From positions 5,208,001 to 5,272,000 of the forward strand of contig NZ_CP094516.1 in NCBI RefSeq assembly GCF_029909975.1: 64,000 bases of DNA. The letters are read 5' to 3'. The DNA is from Bradyrhizobium sp. ISRA430 (GTDB lineage Bacteria; Pseudomonadota; Alphaproteobacteria; Rhizobiales; Xanthobacteraceae). Positions 33,090-41,173 of this stretch are shown one piece after another (the first letter of the stretch is position 1; each line of letters begins with the position of its first letter). Below the pieces are notes generated by a model. It searched no databases. It saw nothing but the letters and a program-made list of their open reading frames with translations, and had not been told where the DNA came from. The translations under genes and the position numbers were made by a program.

Positions 33090-33920
33090 CTATCCTCCTT
33101 TGGCAGCAATCAAGATCGCGTAGCCTAACTCGCCCGCCCCTATCGCTTCCAGCACGCGCCGCGTGAAATCCTTCACCATCGCAATATCGAACCCTGGCAG
33201 CGATAGCTTGTTCAAGCCCACCATCACTTCGGTCATGAGAAGTCGCGTGCGGATCTGGTTCACGAAGTCGATCAACGCGCCATTGTGCACTTCAGTTGCC
33301 ACTACCCTTAGACCGGCTGCGGCGAGCAGGGCCCCGTATTCCGTGAGCGGCTGAGCATCGGCTATGCAGGCAATCCACGCCGCAAGGCACTGAAGTTCGG
33401 ACGGCAGGGTCCCTCGGCGCGTCGGGTCGCTTAGACCGACTTGCCCACCCACGCGAAGCACGCGCGCAAATTCCGTCGCGGCAGACGCCTTGTTTGGGAA
33501 CGTGCACAGCGCGCACTCGCAAACGATTGCGTCGAACGAGGCATCGGCAAAGGGCAATCGCTCGGCATCCCCGCAATAAAAGGTGACCTTGTCGCTCAAG
33601 CCTCGCTCGCTGGCGCCGCGTTTCGCCTCCTCGATATTGCGCGGACTATAGTCAAGGCCGATCACCTCGCACCCGAACCGCGTCGCAAGCGTCAACGCCG
33701 TTGTTCCCCGGCCGGCGGCAACATCCAGAACCCGCTTTCGCGGTCCCAAGCCCAGCATGCGGCCGAGCCGCTCGGTCATCTCGGTGCCGCCTGGATGCAG
33801 CGCGTCGCCCAGCAGCAGCTTCACTGCGTCGCTTTCATAGACAGTTGCGCAGCACTGCTTAATCGCCGTGGGCGAAAGTGCGCCTGGCTCGGTTGTGCGC
33901 TGGTTGTCCGCCTCGTTCAT
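33090..33920 (-). CDS. Cysteine-containing class I SAM methyltransferase
   Basis: 276 residues. SAM motif I VLDVAAGRGTTALTLA, post-I GLDYS, motif II FDAIVCECALCTFP, motif III LRVGGQVGLSDPT. Extra cysteines are notable: KQCCATVY near residue 23 and CECALC in the active-site strand. This recalls arsenite-methyltransferase-like enzymes that bind soft metals, although the full ArsM cysteine set is not evident. Its start overlaps the radical SAM stop by 4 bp, so the two act together. Substrate unknown. Confidence 0.85.
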   Translation of the reverse strand: MNEADNQRTTEPGALSPTAIKQCCATVYESDAVKLLLGDALHPGGTEMTERLGRMLGLGPRKRVLDVAAGRGTTALTLATRFGCEVIGLDYSPRNIEEAKRGASERGLSDKVTFYCGDAERLPFADASFDAIVCECALCTFPNKASAATEFARVLRVGGQVGLSDPTRRGTLPSELQCLAAWIACIADAQPLTEYGALLAAAGLRVVATEVHNGALIDFVNQIRTRLLMTEVMVGLNKLSLPGFDIAMVKDFTRRVLEAIGAGELGYAILIAAKGG

Positions 33921-35482
33921 CGGACGTGCGTGCGGTCGCCGAAGTCGAATACGACGGGTCTTGGCTTGTAGGCTCGGCCTTCCCGCCTGGCGCGCCGTCG
34001 CTCTGGCTCCATGGCATTGAGCTGCCGCCGCGCCTGCTCGCGATAGCCGACCGAATTGTAGGCGCAGAACGGAATCTGCTTATCCCCCGGCAGCAGAAAT
34101 TCCTTGCAGCACTTCATGAGGTTCTTTTGATTGAAGGTCCAGGGGTCCATGAAATCTTGGAGCATGATCATGATCATGCTTTTCGCGATCTCGTTGATCG
34201 CCAGCCCATCCGGAAGCGCGCACGCTTGGCACGATATCGCGACCTGCTGCAGCGATTTTTCCGAACCTGCGACAGAGGACGACGACCACAGGCCTTCCAG
34301 CGCCGTCCTGACTTCGTGGCTGAAATCCGGTACGATCCGGTTGGTGATGTAGTCGAGGTAGTCGTTGACGTTGATGATGCGCGGCAGTGGGGTGACCTTA
34401 TCGCCTTCGACGAAGGCATAGGTCACCGAATTGCACGTCGGAAAGCAGCACGGCACTGGCACAAAGTCGGAGGCGACGAATTTGCCGCCCGTTTGGATCT
34501 CGATCTGCCGAATGATATCGGGAATCGTCATCCGGCTCATCGGGTCGTGGTTCATATGCCGGCCTGCGTGAAATGCCGGCTGAAAGGTGATGCCGCGGAT
34601 GGTCGGATGTTCGATCGCAAATTCGACGATTCGGCCGATTTCACGCTCGTTGACGCCGCGCTCGATGGCGGGGACGATGGTCACGTCCAAGCCGATCTGC
34701 GCGAGCCGGTCCAGGGCGAGAAGCTTTTCCTCCAGGAGGTCCGGCTCGCCGCGAATGATCCGATAGGTATCCCGCTCAAAGCCGTCGAACTGGAAGTAGA
34801 GCGCGGGCCTCACCTCGTTGAGCTGTTCGAGGAATCGATCGTCGCGGGCGATGCGCTTTCCGTTGGTGTTGATCATAACGAAGCGGATATTGCGGGCGTA
34901 TGCGGCGCGGACGAAATCGATGATCTGCGGGTGCATCGTCGGCTCGCCGCCGGAAAACTGCACCACCTCGGGCTGACCTTCCGTCCGCACGTAATCGTCG
35001 AGCATCTGCTCGACTTCTTCCACGGTGAGGCTGAAGCCGGGCGCTGCATCGGCAAAGCAAAGGGGACAGTCCATGTCGCATGCACTATTGACCTCTATGA
35101 TGCCGAGGCAGGCGTGCTGCTCGTGGTCAGGACAAAGGCCGCAATCATGCGGGCAGCCATGTTCGACAGCCGCTCCGTGGGCCAGCGGGATCGTGCCCGG
35201 CTTGTTGTAGCGCGCGAACGAGATGTAGGCATCGGCATCGCCGTACACGAGCGACATGAACGGCCCGCACTGCGGGCAACGCTTGCTCATATAGACTTTG
35301 TTGTCGCGCAGAAGAATCTTGGCATCGATAACCCGCCGGCAGGCAGGGCAGATACTTCGCGTCAATTCATGGAATACATAGTCTGAATCGCCACGATGAC
35401 CGTTGGCAATCTCGCTTGCGCCGGCGTCCCGACCAACGTCAATGGCCTGCTTGGCACCTAAGTCAAGAATGCGCTCGTTCAT
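33917..35482 (-). CDS. Radical SAM enzyme of the tetraether-synthase/MJ0619 type
   Basis: 521 residues. N-terminal rubredoxin-like knuckles (Cys45-x2-Cys48; Cys69-x2-Cys72) are followed by a cysteine cluster HGCPHDCGLC (Cys110, 114, 117) and Cys125. The radical SAM motif is CDMDCPLC (Cys135-x3-Cys139-x2-Cys142), then the SAM-binding FSGGEPT. A SPASM-like cysteine-rich C-terminal region has VPCCFPTCNS, SCQACA and MKCCKEF. The layout matches the family containing archaeal tetraether lipid synthase and MJ0619 pterin methylase. It is coupled to a methyltransferase and lies 7 bp after a VKOR gene. In bacteria such an enzyme could modify lipids or a small molecule. Confidence 0.9.
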   Translation of the reverse strand: MNERILDLGAKQAIDVGRDAGASEIANGHRGDSDYVFHELTRSICPACRRVIDAKILLRDNKVYMSKRCPQCGPFMSLVYGDADAYISFARYNKPGTIPLAHGAAVEHGCPHDCGLCPDHEQHACLGIIEVNSACDMDCPLCFADAAPGFSLTVEEVEQMLDDYVRTEGQPEVVQFSGGEPTMHPQIIDFVRAAYARNIRFVMINTNGKRIARDDRFLEQLNEVRPALYFQFDGFERDTYRIIRGEPDLLEEKLLALDRLAQIGLDVTIVPAIERGVNEREIGRIVEFAIEHPTIRGITFQPAFHAGRHMNHDPMSRMTIPDIIRQIEIQTGGKFVASDFVPVPCCFPTCNSVTYAFVEGDKVTPLPRIINVNDYLDYITNRIVPDFSHEVRTALEGLWSSSSVAGSEKSLQQVAISCQACALPDGLAINEIAKSMIMIMLQDFMDPWTFNQKNLMKCCKEFLLPGDKQIPFCAYNSVGYREQARRQLNAMEPERRRARREGRAYKPRPVVFDFGDRTHVR

Positions 35483-35489
35483 TCGGCTA

Positions 35490-35948
35490 TCACCCTAATT
35501 TCCATACCGACCACAGCAGCACCGGCGATAAGAACGCAGTCGTCAGGCAATAGAAGCAATAACCTCCAAAAATCATCATATCGCGCACACCGAGAATGTT
35601 TGCGAGCGTTGCCGCGGTCGAAAGCACCAGCAACACGATCCAGGCCCAGCGACCCAACGGCGCGAGCAATAACGCGACGATCACGATGTAAAGGGCGGCG
35701 CCGATATAGCCGTCGGGAATGCCAAACGGTCGCGCGAACGGAGCATTGGCGACCCCTTCGCAGCCCTCGCCGAAAAAGGGACAAATGAGGCGACCGACGA
35801 GCCGGCTCTGATATAGCCCGACGTAGAGCATGGCTGCAGCACTCGCTAGTGCGACAGCAAATGCAATATAACGATACACGCTCATTCGTCTGGCCAAATC
35901 CCTCGTGGCTTCAAATGCCGCAGTAGGCTGGGCTCGATGATTTATCAT
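35490..35948 (-). CDS. Vitamin K epoxide reductase-family membrane protein
   Basis: 152 residues from ATG 35948 (ATG 35885 is possible). Four hydrophobic helices. Loop cysteines are in LICPFFGEGCEG (Cys56, Cys63), the quinone-side segment is FGIPDGYIGA, and the active pair is GGYCFYCLTTA (Cys131-x2-Cys134). This is a bacterial VKOR with all four redox cysteines, able to make disulfides using quinone. It lies 7 bp upstream of the radical SAM gene and downstream of an exact sigma-F-type promoter, so it is the first gene of a three-gene stress operon. Confidence 0.88.
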   Translation of the reverse strand: MINHRAQPTAAFEATRDLARRMSVYRYIAFAVALASAAAMLYVGLYQSRLVGRLICPFFGEGCEGVANAPFARPFGIPDGYIGAALYIVIVALLLAPLGRWAWIVLLVLSTAATLANILGVRDMMIFGGYCFYCLTTAFLSPVLLWSVWKLG

Positions 35949-35997
35949 CAACCGCCTGCCGCGCCGCGCCTGCACAAAATGATAGCCGTTGTGGAGG

Positions 35998-36023
35998 TTC
36001 GGCTGGGCTCTGAGAAAGGTTAC
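35998..36023 (-). promoter_or_regulatory. Sigma-F-type promoter of the VKOR/radical SAM operon (exact N16)
   Basis: On the minus strand: GTAACC (36018-36023), 16 bp, CGAA (35998-36001). It lies 50 bp upstream of ATG 35948. The remaining gap to the FTR1 gene (36024-36326) shows no gene. Confidence 0.75.
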
Positions 36024-36326
36024 CAGCACTCAGAAATTTTATTGCGTAGAACCCTTTGCAGCTCGTTTTTGAGAGCGGCTGATGTCCCAGCATGGTCACC
36101 GCCCGCCGGGACCTCGATGCTGTTCACTTCGAGGCAGGCGACACAGCACTTCTCGGGTCGCGTGCATGCGGCTTGCGCCTGGCGCAGTTGGCAGCGAGCG
36201 GGTCAGCGGCCCGGCGGACAGGCCTCAAAAGAAGTTGACCTGGAGCCGAATTAGAACGCCTCAAATTGCACCGACCCGAAACCGGCGGTACGACCATCGT
36301 CGGGCCCAACTTTCAATTGGCATCCC

Positions 36327-38261
36327 GTGAAGCTGCTATCCTTACCATCTCGTCTTGTAGTGCTCGCCATGCTGCTGGCTCTGGCTTTCTTTGGCGCAGC
36401 GAGGGCCGAGACAAGCGATGTCGAGACCACATGGCGACTATTGGATTACATCGCGGTGGATTACGCCGGCGCCGTGTCGCACGGTACGGTTACGAGTCCT
36501 TCCGAATATGCCGAGCAGAACGAGTTCGCGGCGACCATCGCTGCGAAGCTCGCTGCGCTCCCGCCCAAGCCGGAGCGGCAAGCGCTTGCGACTGAAGCTG
36601 CCCGCCTGCAGCGTGCCATCGCCGACAAGACTGACGCCGAGCAAGTCGCAACTATAGCGCATGGCCTGGCGGCGGCGTTGCTCGCGGCCTACCCGGTGCC
36701 GCTGGCGCCGAATAAGGTTCCGGACTTCGCACGCGGCGCGACGTTGTTCGCTCAGAACTGCGCCACCTGCCATGGCGAGGCCGGCGACGGCCATGGACCA
36801 GATGCCGTCAAGCTTGATACGCCGCCCATCGCGTTCACGGATGCCGAGCGCGCTCGCCAGCGCAGCGTGTTCGCACTCTACCAGGTGATCACCCAAGGTC
36901 TCGACGGAACGGCGATGTCGAGCTTCGACAGCCTACCGACCGATGATCGTTGGGCTTTGGCGTTCTACGCTGGTCATTTCGCCTTTCCCGATCCAGCAGC
37001 GGCCGAAGGCGAACGGCTGTGGAGGCAGAACGCCTCGCTTCACCGGCTCGTTCCCGATCTGAAGACGCTCGCCGGCACAACACCCGCAGCGCTCGCGAGC
37101 AAGATCGGACAGGACAAGGCCGACGCTCTCATGGCTTATTTGCGTCGCCATCCCGACGCGGTCCTGCTGCAGCAGGGCGGATCCCTGTCACTGGTGCGCG
37201 GTCGCCTGACCGAGAGCCTTGCCGCCTATCGTGCAGGGGACCGCCTGCATGCCGGCGAGCTGGCTTTGTCTGCCTATCTCGATGGATTCGAGCCGATCGA
37301 ACCGGCGCTGGGCGCGCGCGATCGTACGCTCATGGAGCGGATCGAGGGCGCGATGGGCGACTATCGCGCCGCCATCCAGAGCGGAGAGAATGCCGACGCG
37401 CTCGCCGATCGCGTGCAGGTCCTCGACGATCTTTTTGACGACGCCGAGGCGTCGCTCTCCCCCGATGCGGCAAGCGGCCTCTCAACGTTTATCGGGGCGG
37501 CGACGATCCTGCTGCGCGAGGGGCTGGAAGCGCTGCTGATCGTCGTTGCGATGATCGCTTTCCTGCGCAAGGCCGAGCGGATGGAGGTCATGCCCTACGT
37601 CCACGCGGGTTGGGTGGGCGCCCTCGTCGCCGGCCTCCTGACCTGGATCGTCGCGACCTGGGTGATCGGAATCAGCGGCGCGAGCCGAGAGCTGACGGAG
37701 GGGTTCGGGTCGGTCTTCGCCGCCGTCGTCCTGCTCTCGGTCGGCATCTGGATGCATGGCAAGGCACAAGCCGACCAATGGCAACGCTACATTCGCGAAA
37801 GGATGGCGAATGCCTTGTCCGGAAGTTCGGCCTGGTTGCTGTTTGGGCTCGCTTTCATCGTCGTCTACCGAGAGGTGTTCGAGACGATCCTGTTCTACGC
37901 GGCGCTGTGGGCCCAGGGAAACGGCAGCATGATACTCGCCGGAGCACTGAGCGCGTGTGCAGCACTTGGGGGCATCGCGTGGGCGATGCTGCGCTATAGC
38001 AGTCGGCTGCCGATCGGTAAGTTCTTCACCTACAGTTCGTGGCTCATGGCGGTTCTGACGGTCGTGCTGGCCGGCAAGGGCATCGCAGCTCTGCAAGAGG
38101 CCGGCATCGTCAGCATCGCCCCGCTACGCTCGGTGCCGCGTATCTCGTTGGTTGGTCTGTTCCCAACTGCGCAAACTGTTGCGGCCCAGGTGCTGATGAT
38201 CGCGGCTCTGGCCATAGGGTTCGCTCTCAATCGTCGAAAGATCGCATGGAAGGATGGATAA
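36327..38261 (+). CDS. FTR1-family iron permease fused to cytochrome c
   Basis: 644 residues. Signal peptide to about residue 27, an alpha-helical domain, then a cytochrome c domain with CATCH (Cys145, Cys148, His149). A helical spacer leads to the FTR1 permease, with seven hydrophobic helices and the iron-binding motifs REGLEALL near residue 392 and YREVFETILF near residue 515. The heme domain could oxidise or reduce iron at the entry gate, replacing the separate EfeO/EfeB proteins. It is divergent from the VKOR operon; I see no sigma-F element for it. Confidence 0.92.
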   Translation: MKLLSLPSRLVVLAMLLALAFFGAARAETSDVETTWRLLDYIAVDYAGAVSHGTVTSPSEYAEQNEFAATIAAKLAALPPKPERQALATEAARLQRAIADKTDAEQVATIAHGLAAALLAAYPVPLAPNKVPDFARGATLFAQNCATCHGEAGDGHGPDAVKLDTPPIAFTDAERARQRSVFALYQVITQGLDGTAMSSFDSLPTDDRWALAFYAGHFAFPDPAAAEGERLWRQNASLHRLVPDLKTLAGTTPAALASKIGQDKADALMAYLRRHPDAVLLQQGGSLSLVRGRLTESLAAYRAGDRLHAGELALSAYLDGFEPIEPALGARDRTLMERIEGAMGDYRAAIQSGENADALADRVQVLDDLFDDAEASLSPDAASGLSTFIGAATILLREGLEALLIVVAMIAFLRKAERMEVMPYVHAGWVGALVAGLLTWIVATWVIGISGASRELTEGFGSVFAAVVLLSVGIWMHGKAQADQWQRYIRERMANALSGSSAWLLFGLAFIVVYREVFETILFYAALWAQGNGSMILAGALSACAALGGIAWAMLRYSSRLPIGKFFTYSSWLMAVLTVVLAGKGIAALQEAGIVSIAPLRSVPRISLVGLFPTAQTVAAQVLMIAALAIGFALNRRKIAWKDG

Positions 38262-38335
38262 GGCCTAGGTCGAGATTTATGAGCGGCGGCTTGCCGAGTT
38301 GCCCCGTGATTAGACGTGGATGATTCTGACTCGGC

Positions 38336-38539
38336 TCAGCGACGAGGCCGCCAAGCGGCGGTCCACCTCAGTAGCAGGCCGCAGCCGGCGCCGCCCGGCG
38401 GCCGCACGACCACCCAGCGCTTGCCGCCACCGAGCGGTGTGTCTTCGCAGAGCTCGAAATTCAAAGCGCGTGTGAAGAAGGTGATCGCTTCGTCATAGTC
38501 CGCGACCACAAGACTGACGAGGGACAGACGCTGATTCAT
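38336..38539 (-). pseudogene. Truncated VOC/glyoxalase-fold gene
   Basis: The frame from ATG 38539 starts like a VOC protein (RLSLVSLVVADYDEAITFFTRALNFEL) and continues to RWVVVRPPGG, then runs into unrelated residues and stops after 67 codons. Normal VOC proteins have about 120-130 residues, so the second beta-alpha-beta unit is lost. Confidence 0.72.
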
Positions 38540-38675
38540 TGCCGAACCGAGAGGATGAGACAAGCTTGCAACGGCAAGATCAGGTTACATCGGCCCAATT
38601 GTTGTCGGACTCCAAACGAGAGGCGAGCCTGTGTCGATATTCGCGCGGTGCGACCTTTCCACGCAAGAGTCGCCG

Positions 38676-39107
38676 CTAACCGATGCCGTGCTGCTTCAAA
38701 AGCGCCTGCTCATCGCCTGACACCCAGCCGAAGACCTTCGGGGTCCCATTCAATTTTTGAACGAAGTAGTGAGTATCGAAATCTATCGGCATGTCCGGCT
38801 GACCTTTGCGGGTGTAGATCGCCGTCCAGGCGACGTGGGCCACGCAATGAGATTCGTCGATTGGGGAAAGGCGGATATTGCGTATCCGCACATCCTTCGT
38901 CCCGATCGCCCGATAGTGGGCATACCCCTGCGCCATGACCTGCCTGAATTGGTCGTCGTTCCTTCCGGTCCTGACCCCAGCAGGCGCGGCGCCAATAAAC
39001 TCGGACGCATATAGCGAGGCGACCTCATCCATATCCACGTCGCCATCGAGGGCTTGATTGAAAAGGCGCTGATATCGCTCGAATAGTTTCCTGACGTCGG
39101 CTTCCAT
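38676..39107 (-). CDS. NTF2/SnoaL-like protein
   Basis: 143 residues from ATG 39107. Cone-shaped NTF2-like pattern: helical N-terminus (LFERYQRLFNQALDGD), then LYASEFIGAAPAGVRTG, VAHVAWTAIYTR and THYFVQKLNG. No catalytic residues can be assigned. Its start codon shares bases with the stop codon of the truncated protoglobin gene (TAATG), so translation was probably coupled. It may be the intact survivor of a damaged operon. Confidence 0.78.
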   Translation of the reverse strand: MEADVRKLFERYQRLFNQALDGDVDMDEVASLYASEFIGAAPAGVRTGRNDDQFRQVMAQGYAHYRAIGTKDVRIRNIRLSPIDESHCVAHVAWTAIYTRKGQPDMPIDFDTHYFVQKLNGTPKVFGWVSGDEQALLKQHGIG

Positions 39108-39346
39108 TATTTGCTCTCCAAGTGCTGGGATCCGATGATCTTGCGCCATCCGTCGACGAGCGCTTCGGACTCACCTGCGACCAACTCCCCGGCATCCTGG
39201 AGAGCGCGCTTGTCATCATCGGTGAAGCCCACCACAGCCTGCAGCCGCATGAATTCCTCCAGCGTCACCGGCGAGCGTTGGACCTTGCCATAGTCATATC
39301 CGGAATGTGGGAGACCGGCATCTCTTGCTCCCTCGCCGCCCCACAT
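39107..39346 (-). pseudogene. Truncated protoglobin-like gene
   Basis: From about residue 14 the frame reads SGYDYGKVQRSPVTLEEFMRLQAVVGFTDDD, then LQDAGELV and LVDGWRKIIGSQ, the N-terminal half of a protoglobin heme domain. It stops after about 79 residues, whereas protoglobins have about 190. The proximal histidine helix is absent, so heme binding is not expected. Confidence 0.68.
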
Positions 39347-39468
39347 GTCCCGTAATCGTCGCAGCGATCGTGCGTTCCTATTTCTCCCGTCGTTCAGTCC
39401 TGCGCTGGACTGCCAGGATCGCCTCCGCGAACGCCACGGGTGCTTGTCTCGGCGCGAAGCCAAGCGAG

Positions 39469-40839
39469 TCAACGCTCCGACGCTGGAGCCGACCTGGCAT
39501 TGGCTTGCATGGGCCCGCGCGTATAGCCCTCCGGGATCACGATCGAGGGATCGGCCGGATCCAGCGCATCATGCGTGACCACCGTGCCCACAAGTGCGGT
39601 TGTGGCAAGATCGAACTCGGTCTTGCGCGGGGAGGTAAGCGAGGCCTGGACACGTGTGCGGTAGAATACGTAGGCCGCAAGCAGCGCCTGGGCTATCGCG
39701 GTAAACAGGAATAGCGCGCGCGGTCCTGCCGCCGACATGAAGGTGGCGGCAATGAGAGGCCCGACCACCGAACCGAGGCCGTTGGTAAGCAGGATTGTAG
39801 CAGCGATCGCTACGACGTCACTCGCTGGGGTCTTGTCGTAGGCGTGGGCCGCGGCAAGCGAATAGCCGGGCAGCGCGAGCGCCCCGAAGAGAATGCCAAA
39901 TAGCAGCAGCGTCGCTCCCGATGCGGCGATCAGCCATGAGGCGACGCCCGCGGCGGCAGCTCCTATCAAGAGAACAAGCAGAACCCAGCGACGATCGACG
40001 CGGTCGGATAGACGGCCGACCGGGAGCTGGACGATCGCGCCGGCCAGCACCGCGGTACTCATGAACAGCGCCACCTGATCGATGCTGAGGCCGCTGCCGG
40101 CGGCCGACAGCGGCGCAAGGCCCCAGAATGCACCATTAGCGGCTCCAATCATGAAACTTGCGACCAGCGCAACCGGCGCCGCGCGATATAGCTGCCCGAC
40201 GCGAAAGCTGACGATGGTAACCGGTGCTGGTTGCGCGGCGCGGGTCAGTGCCACCGGAACAATGGCCAACGAGGACAGTATGGCGGCCACCATGAAGTTC
40301 CCGGCTTCGGCGACCGGATAAAGCGTCACCAAACTCTGACCAAGTGTGATGGCGCCATAATTGACCATCACATAAGCCGACAGTACGAGTCCGCGCGTCT
40401 CGTTCGAGGCCCGATCGTTGAGCCAGCTCTCGACCACCAGATAGAGACCGGCGAGGCAGAGGCCAGTTACGCCGCGCAGCACGATCCAGGCCGCGACCAC
40501 CGGCGCGAGCGCGTAGGCAAGCGCCACGGCAGCCGCCACCGCGACCATTGCTGTAAAGGCGCGAATGTGTCCTGCGCGCAGGATCAGATAAGGCGCGAGC
40601 AGGCAGCCGCTGACGAAGCCGACATAATAGGCTGAACTGATGACGCCGAGCGCAAGATCGTCAAAACCTTCCGCGCTGCCCCGCAGCGGCAGCAAAGTGA
40701 ATTGCAGGCCGCTGCCTGCCAGCAGGAACGCGAGCCCCAGGAGCAACGACACGATCGGGCGCAAGGTCTTCGGCATCCGGATCGCCCCAGCAGTCATCGA
40801 GTCCAGATTCATCGAATCCACAATCTCTTGGCAAGACAC
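39469..40839 (-). CDS. MFS transporter (YcaD-like)
   Basis: 456 residues with 12 hydrophobic helices and a short, polar C-terminal tail. LGVISSAYYVGFVSGCLLAPYLILRAGHIRAF carries the loop 2-3 region, and GRLSDRVDRRWVL is the second-half loop signature. ESWLNDRASNETRG is typical of YcaD/Rv-type MFS proteins. The start may be at MPKTLRP (about residue 22). Substrate unknown. It is the last large intact gene before the island's right-hand remnants. Confidence 0.88.
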   Translation of the reverse strand: MSCQEIVDSMNLDSMTAGAIRMPKTLRPIVSLLLGLAFLLAGSGLQFTLLPLRGSAEGFDDLALGVISSAYYVGFVSGCLLAPYLILRAGHIRAFTAMVAVAAAVALAYALAPVVAAWIVLRGVTGLCLAGLYLVVESWLNDRASNETRGLVLSAYVMVNYGAITLGQSLVTLYPVAEAGNFMVAAILSSLAIVPVALTRAAQPAPVTIVSFRVGQLYRAAPVALVASFMIGAANGAFWGLAPLSAAGSGLSIDQVALFMSTAVLAGAIVQLPVGRLSDRVDRRWVLLVLLIGAAAAGVASWLIAASGATLLLFGILFGALALPGYSLAAAHAYDKTPASDVVAIAATILLTNGLGSVVGPLIAATFMSAAGPRALFLFTAIAQALLAAYVFYRTRVQASLTSPRKTEFDLATTALVGTVVTHDALDPADPSIVIPEGYTRGPMQANARSAPASER

Positions 40840-40895
40840 GATAAAGAGCTGCGTACCAATTCAGAGGTGTGTCCGGCGAGATCGTTCTCGGAACC

Positions 40896-40944
40896 TTCGC
40901 CTCGAAGGCAAAAGATCGCGCGTTCGAAACGTGATGCCTGCACA
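40896..40944 (+). repeat. Decayed tRNA 3'-end-like sequence (candidate att remnant)
   Basis: tcgaaggcaaaa, then gatcgcgcg, then ttcgaaacgtg align with the anticodon-to-T-arm part of tRNA-Arg (1261-1292) with about four substitutions and one inserted base. The acceptor end has diverged. The 5' side also folds as ccttcg-cct-cgaagg. Confidence 0.45.
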
Positions 40945-41038
40945 CGATCGATGGCCTACGAACTGGAAGGAAACAAACAGCGGCTACGATTGACGTCGCC
41001 CGGGACGGTTGCGCCATGTCAGAGGGCTTCGCAGAATA

Positions 41039-41079
41039 GCGAAGCAGTAGTACCCATCCTCATCGGCCGTGGCACGCCA
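41039..41079 (+). repeat. 41-bp direct repeat, copy 2
   Basis: Same orientation as 7120-7160, differing at four positions. It overlaps the left arm of the hairpin at 41061-41088, which copy 1 lacks. Confidence 0.75.
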
Positions 41080-41088
41080 CGGCCGATG
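41061..41088. repeat. Perfect 13-bp hairpin
   Basis: catcggccgtggc (41061-41073), two-base loop, gccacggccgatg (41076-41088). There is no T-run on either side, so it is not a standard Rho-independent terminator, though it might act as a transcription barrier between the MFS and secreted-protein genes. Confidence 0.7.
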
Positions 41089-41173
41089 AGTGATTGTCCT
41101 GTCTCACCGCGGTGCGGTGTCTCGATGCGCGGTCTTGAGACGCGATTGCGCGCCTCGGAGGCGGCCCGCGAGG

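Larger units (their letters stand above)
40840..41173. other. Intergenic, 334 bp, probable island end
   Basis: No gene. It holds a decayed tRNA-like 3' end (40896-40944), the second copy of the 41-bp repeat (41039-41079) and a perfect hairpin (41061-41088). Confidence 0.55.

Noticed and set aside
33878..35386. 502-codon plus-strand frame
   Set aside because: It is fully antisense to the radical SAM gene, which has clear motifs.
38573..38600. GTAACC on the minus strand near the VOC fragment
   Set aside because: No CGAA at the right spacing.
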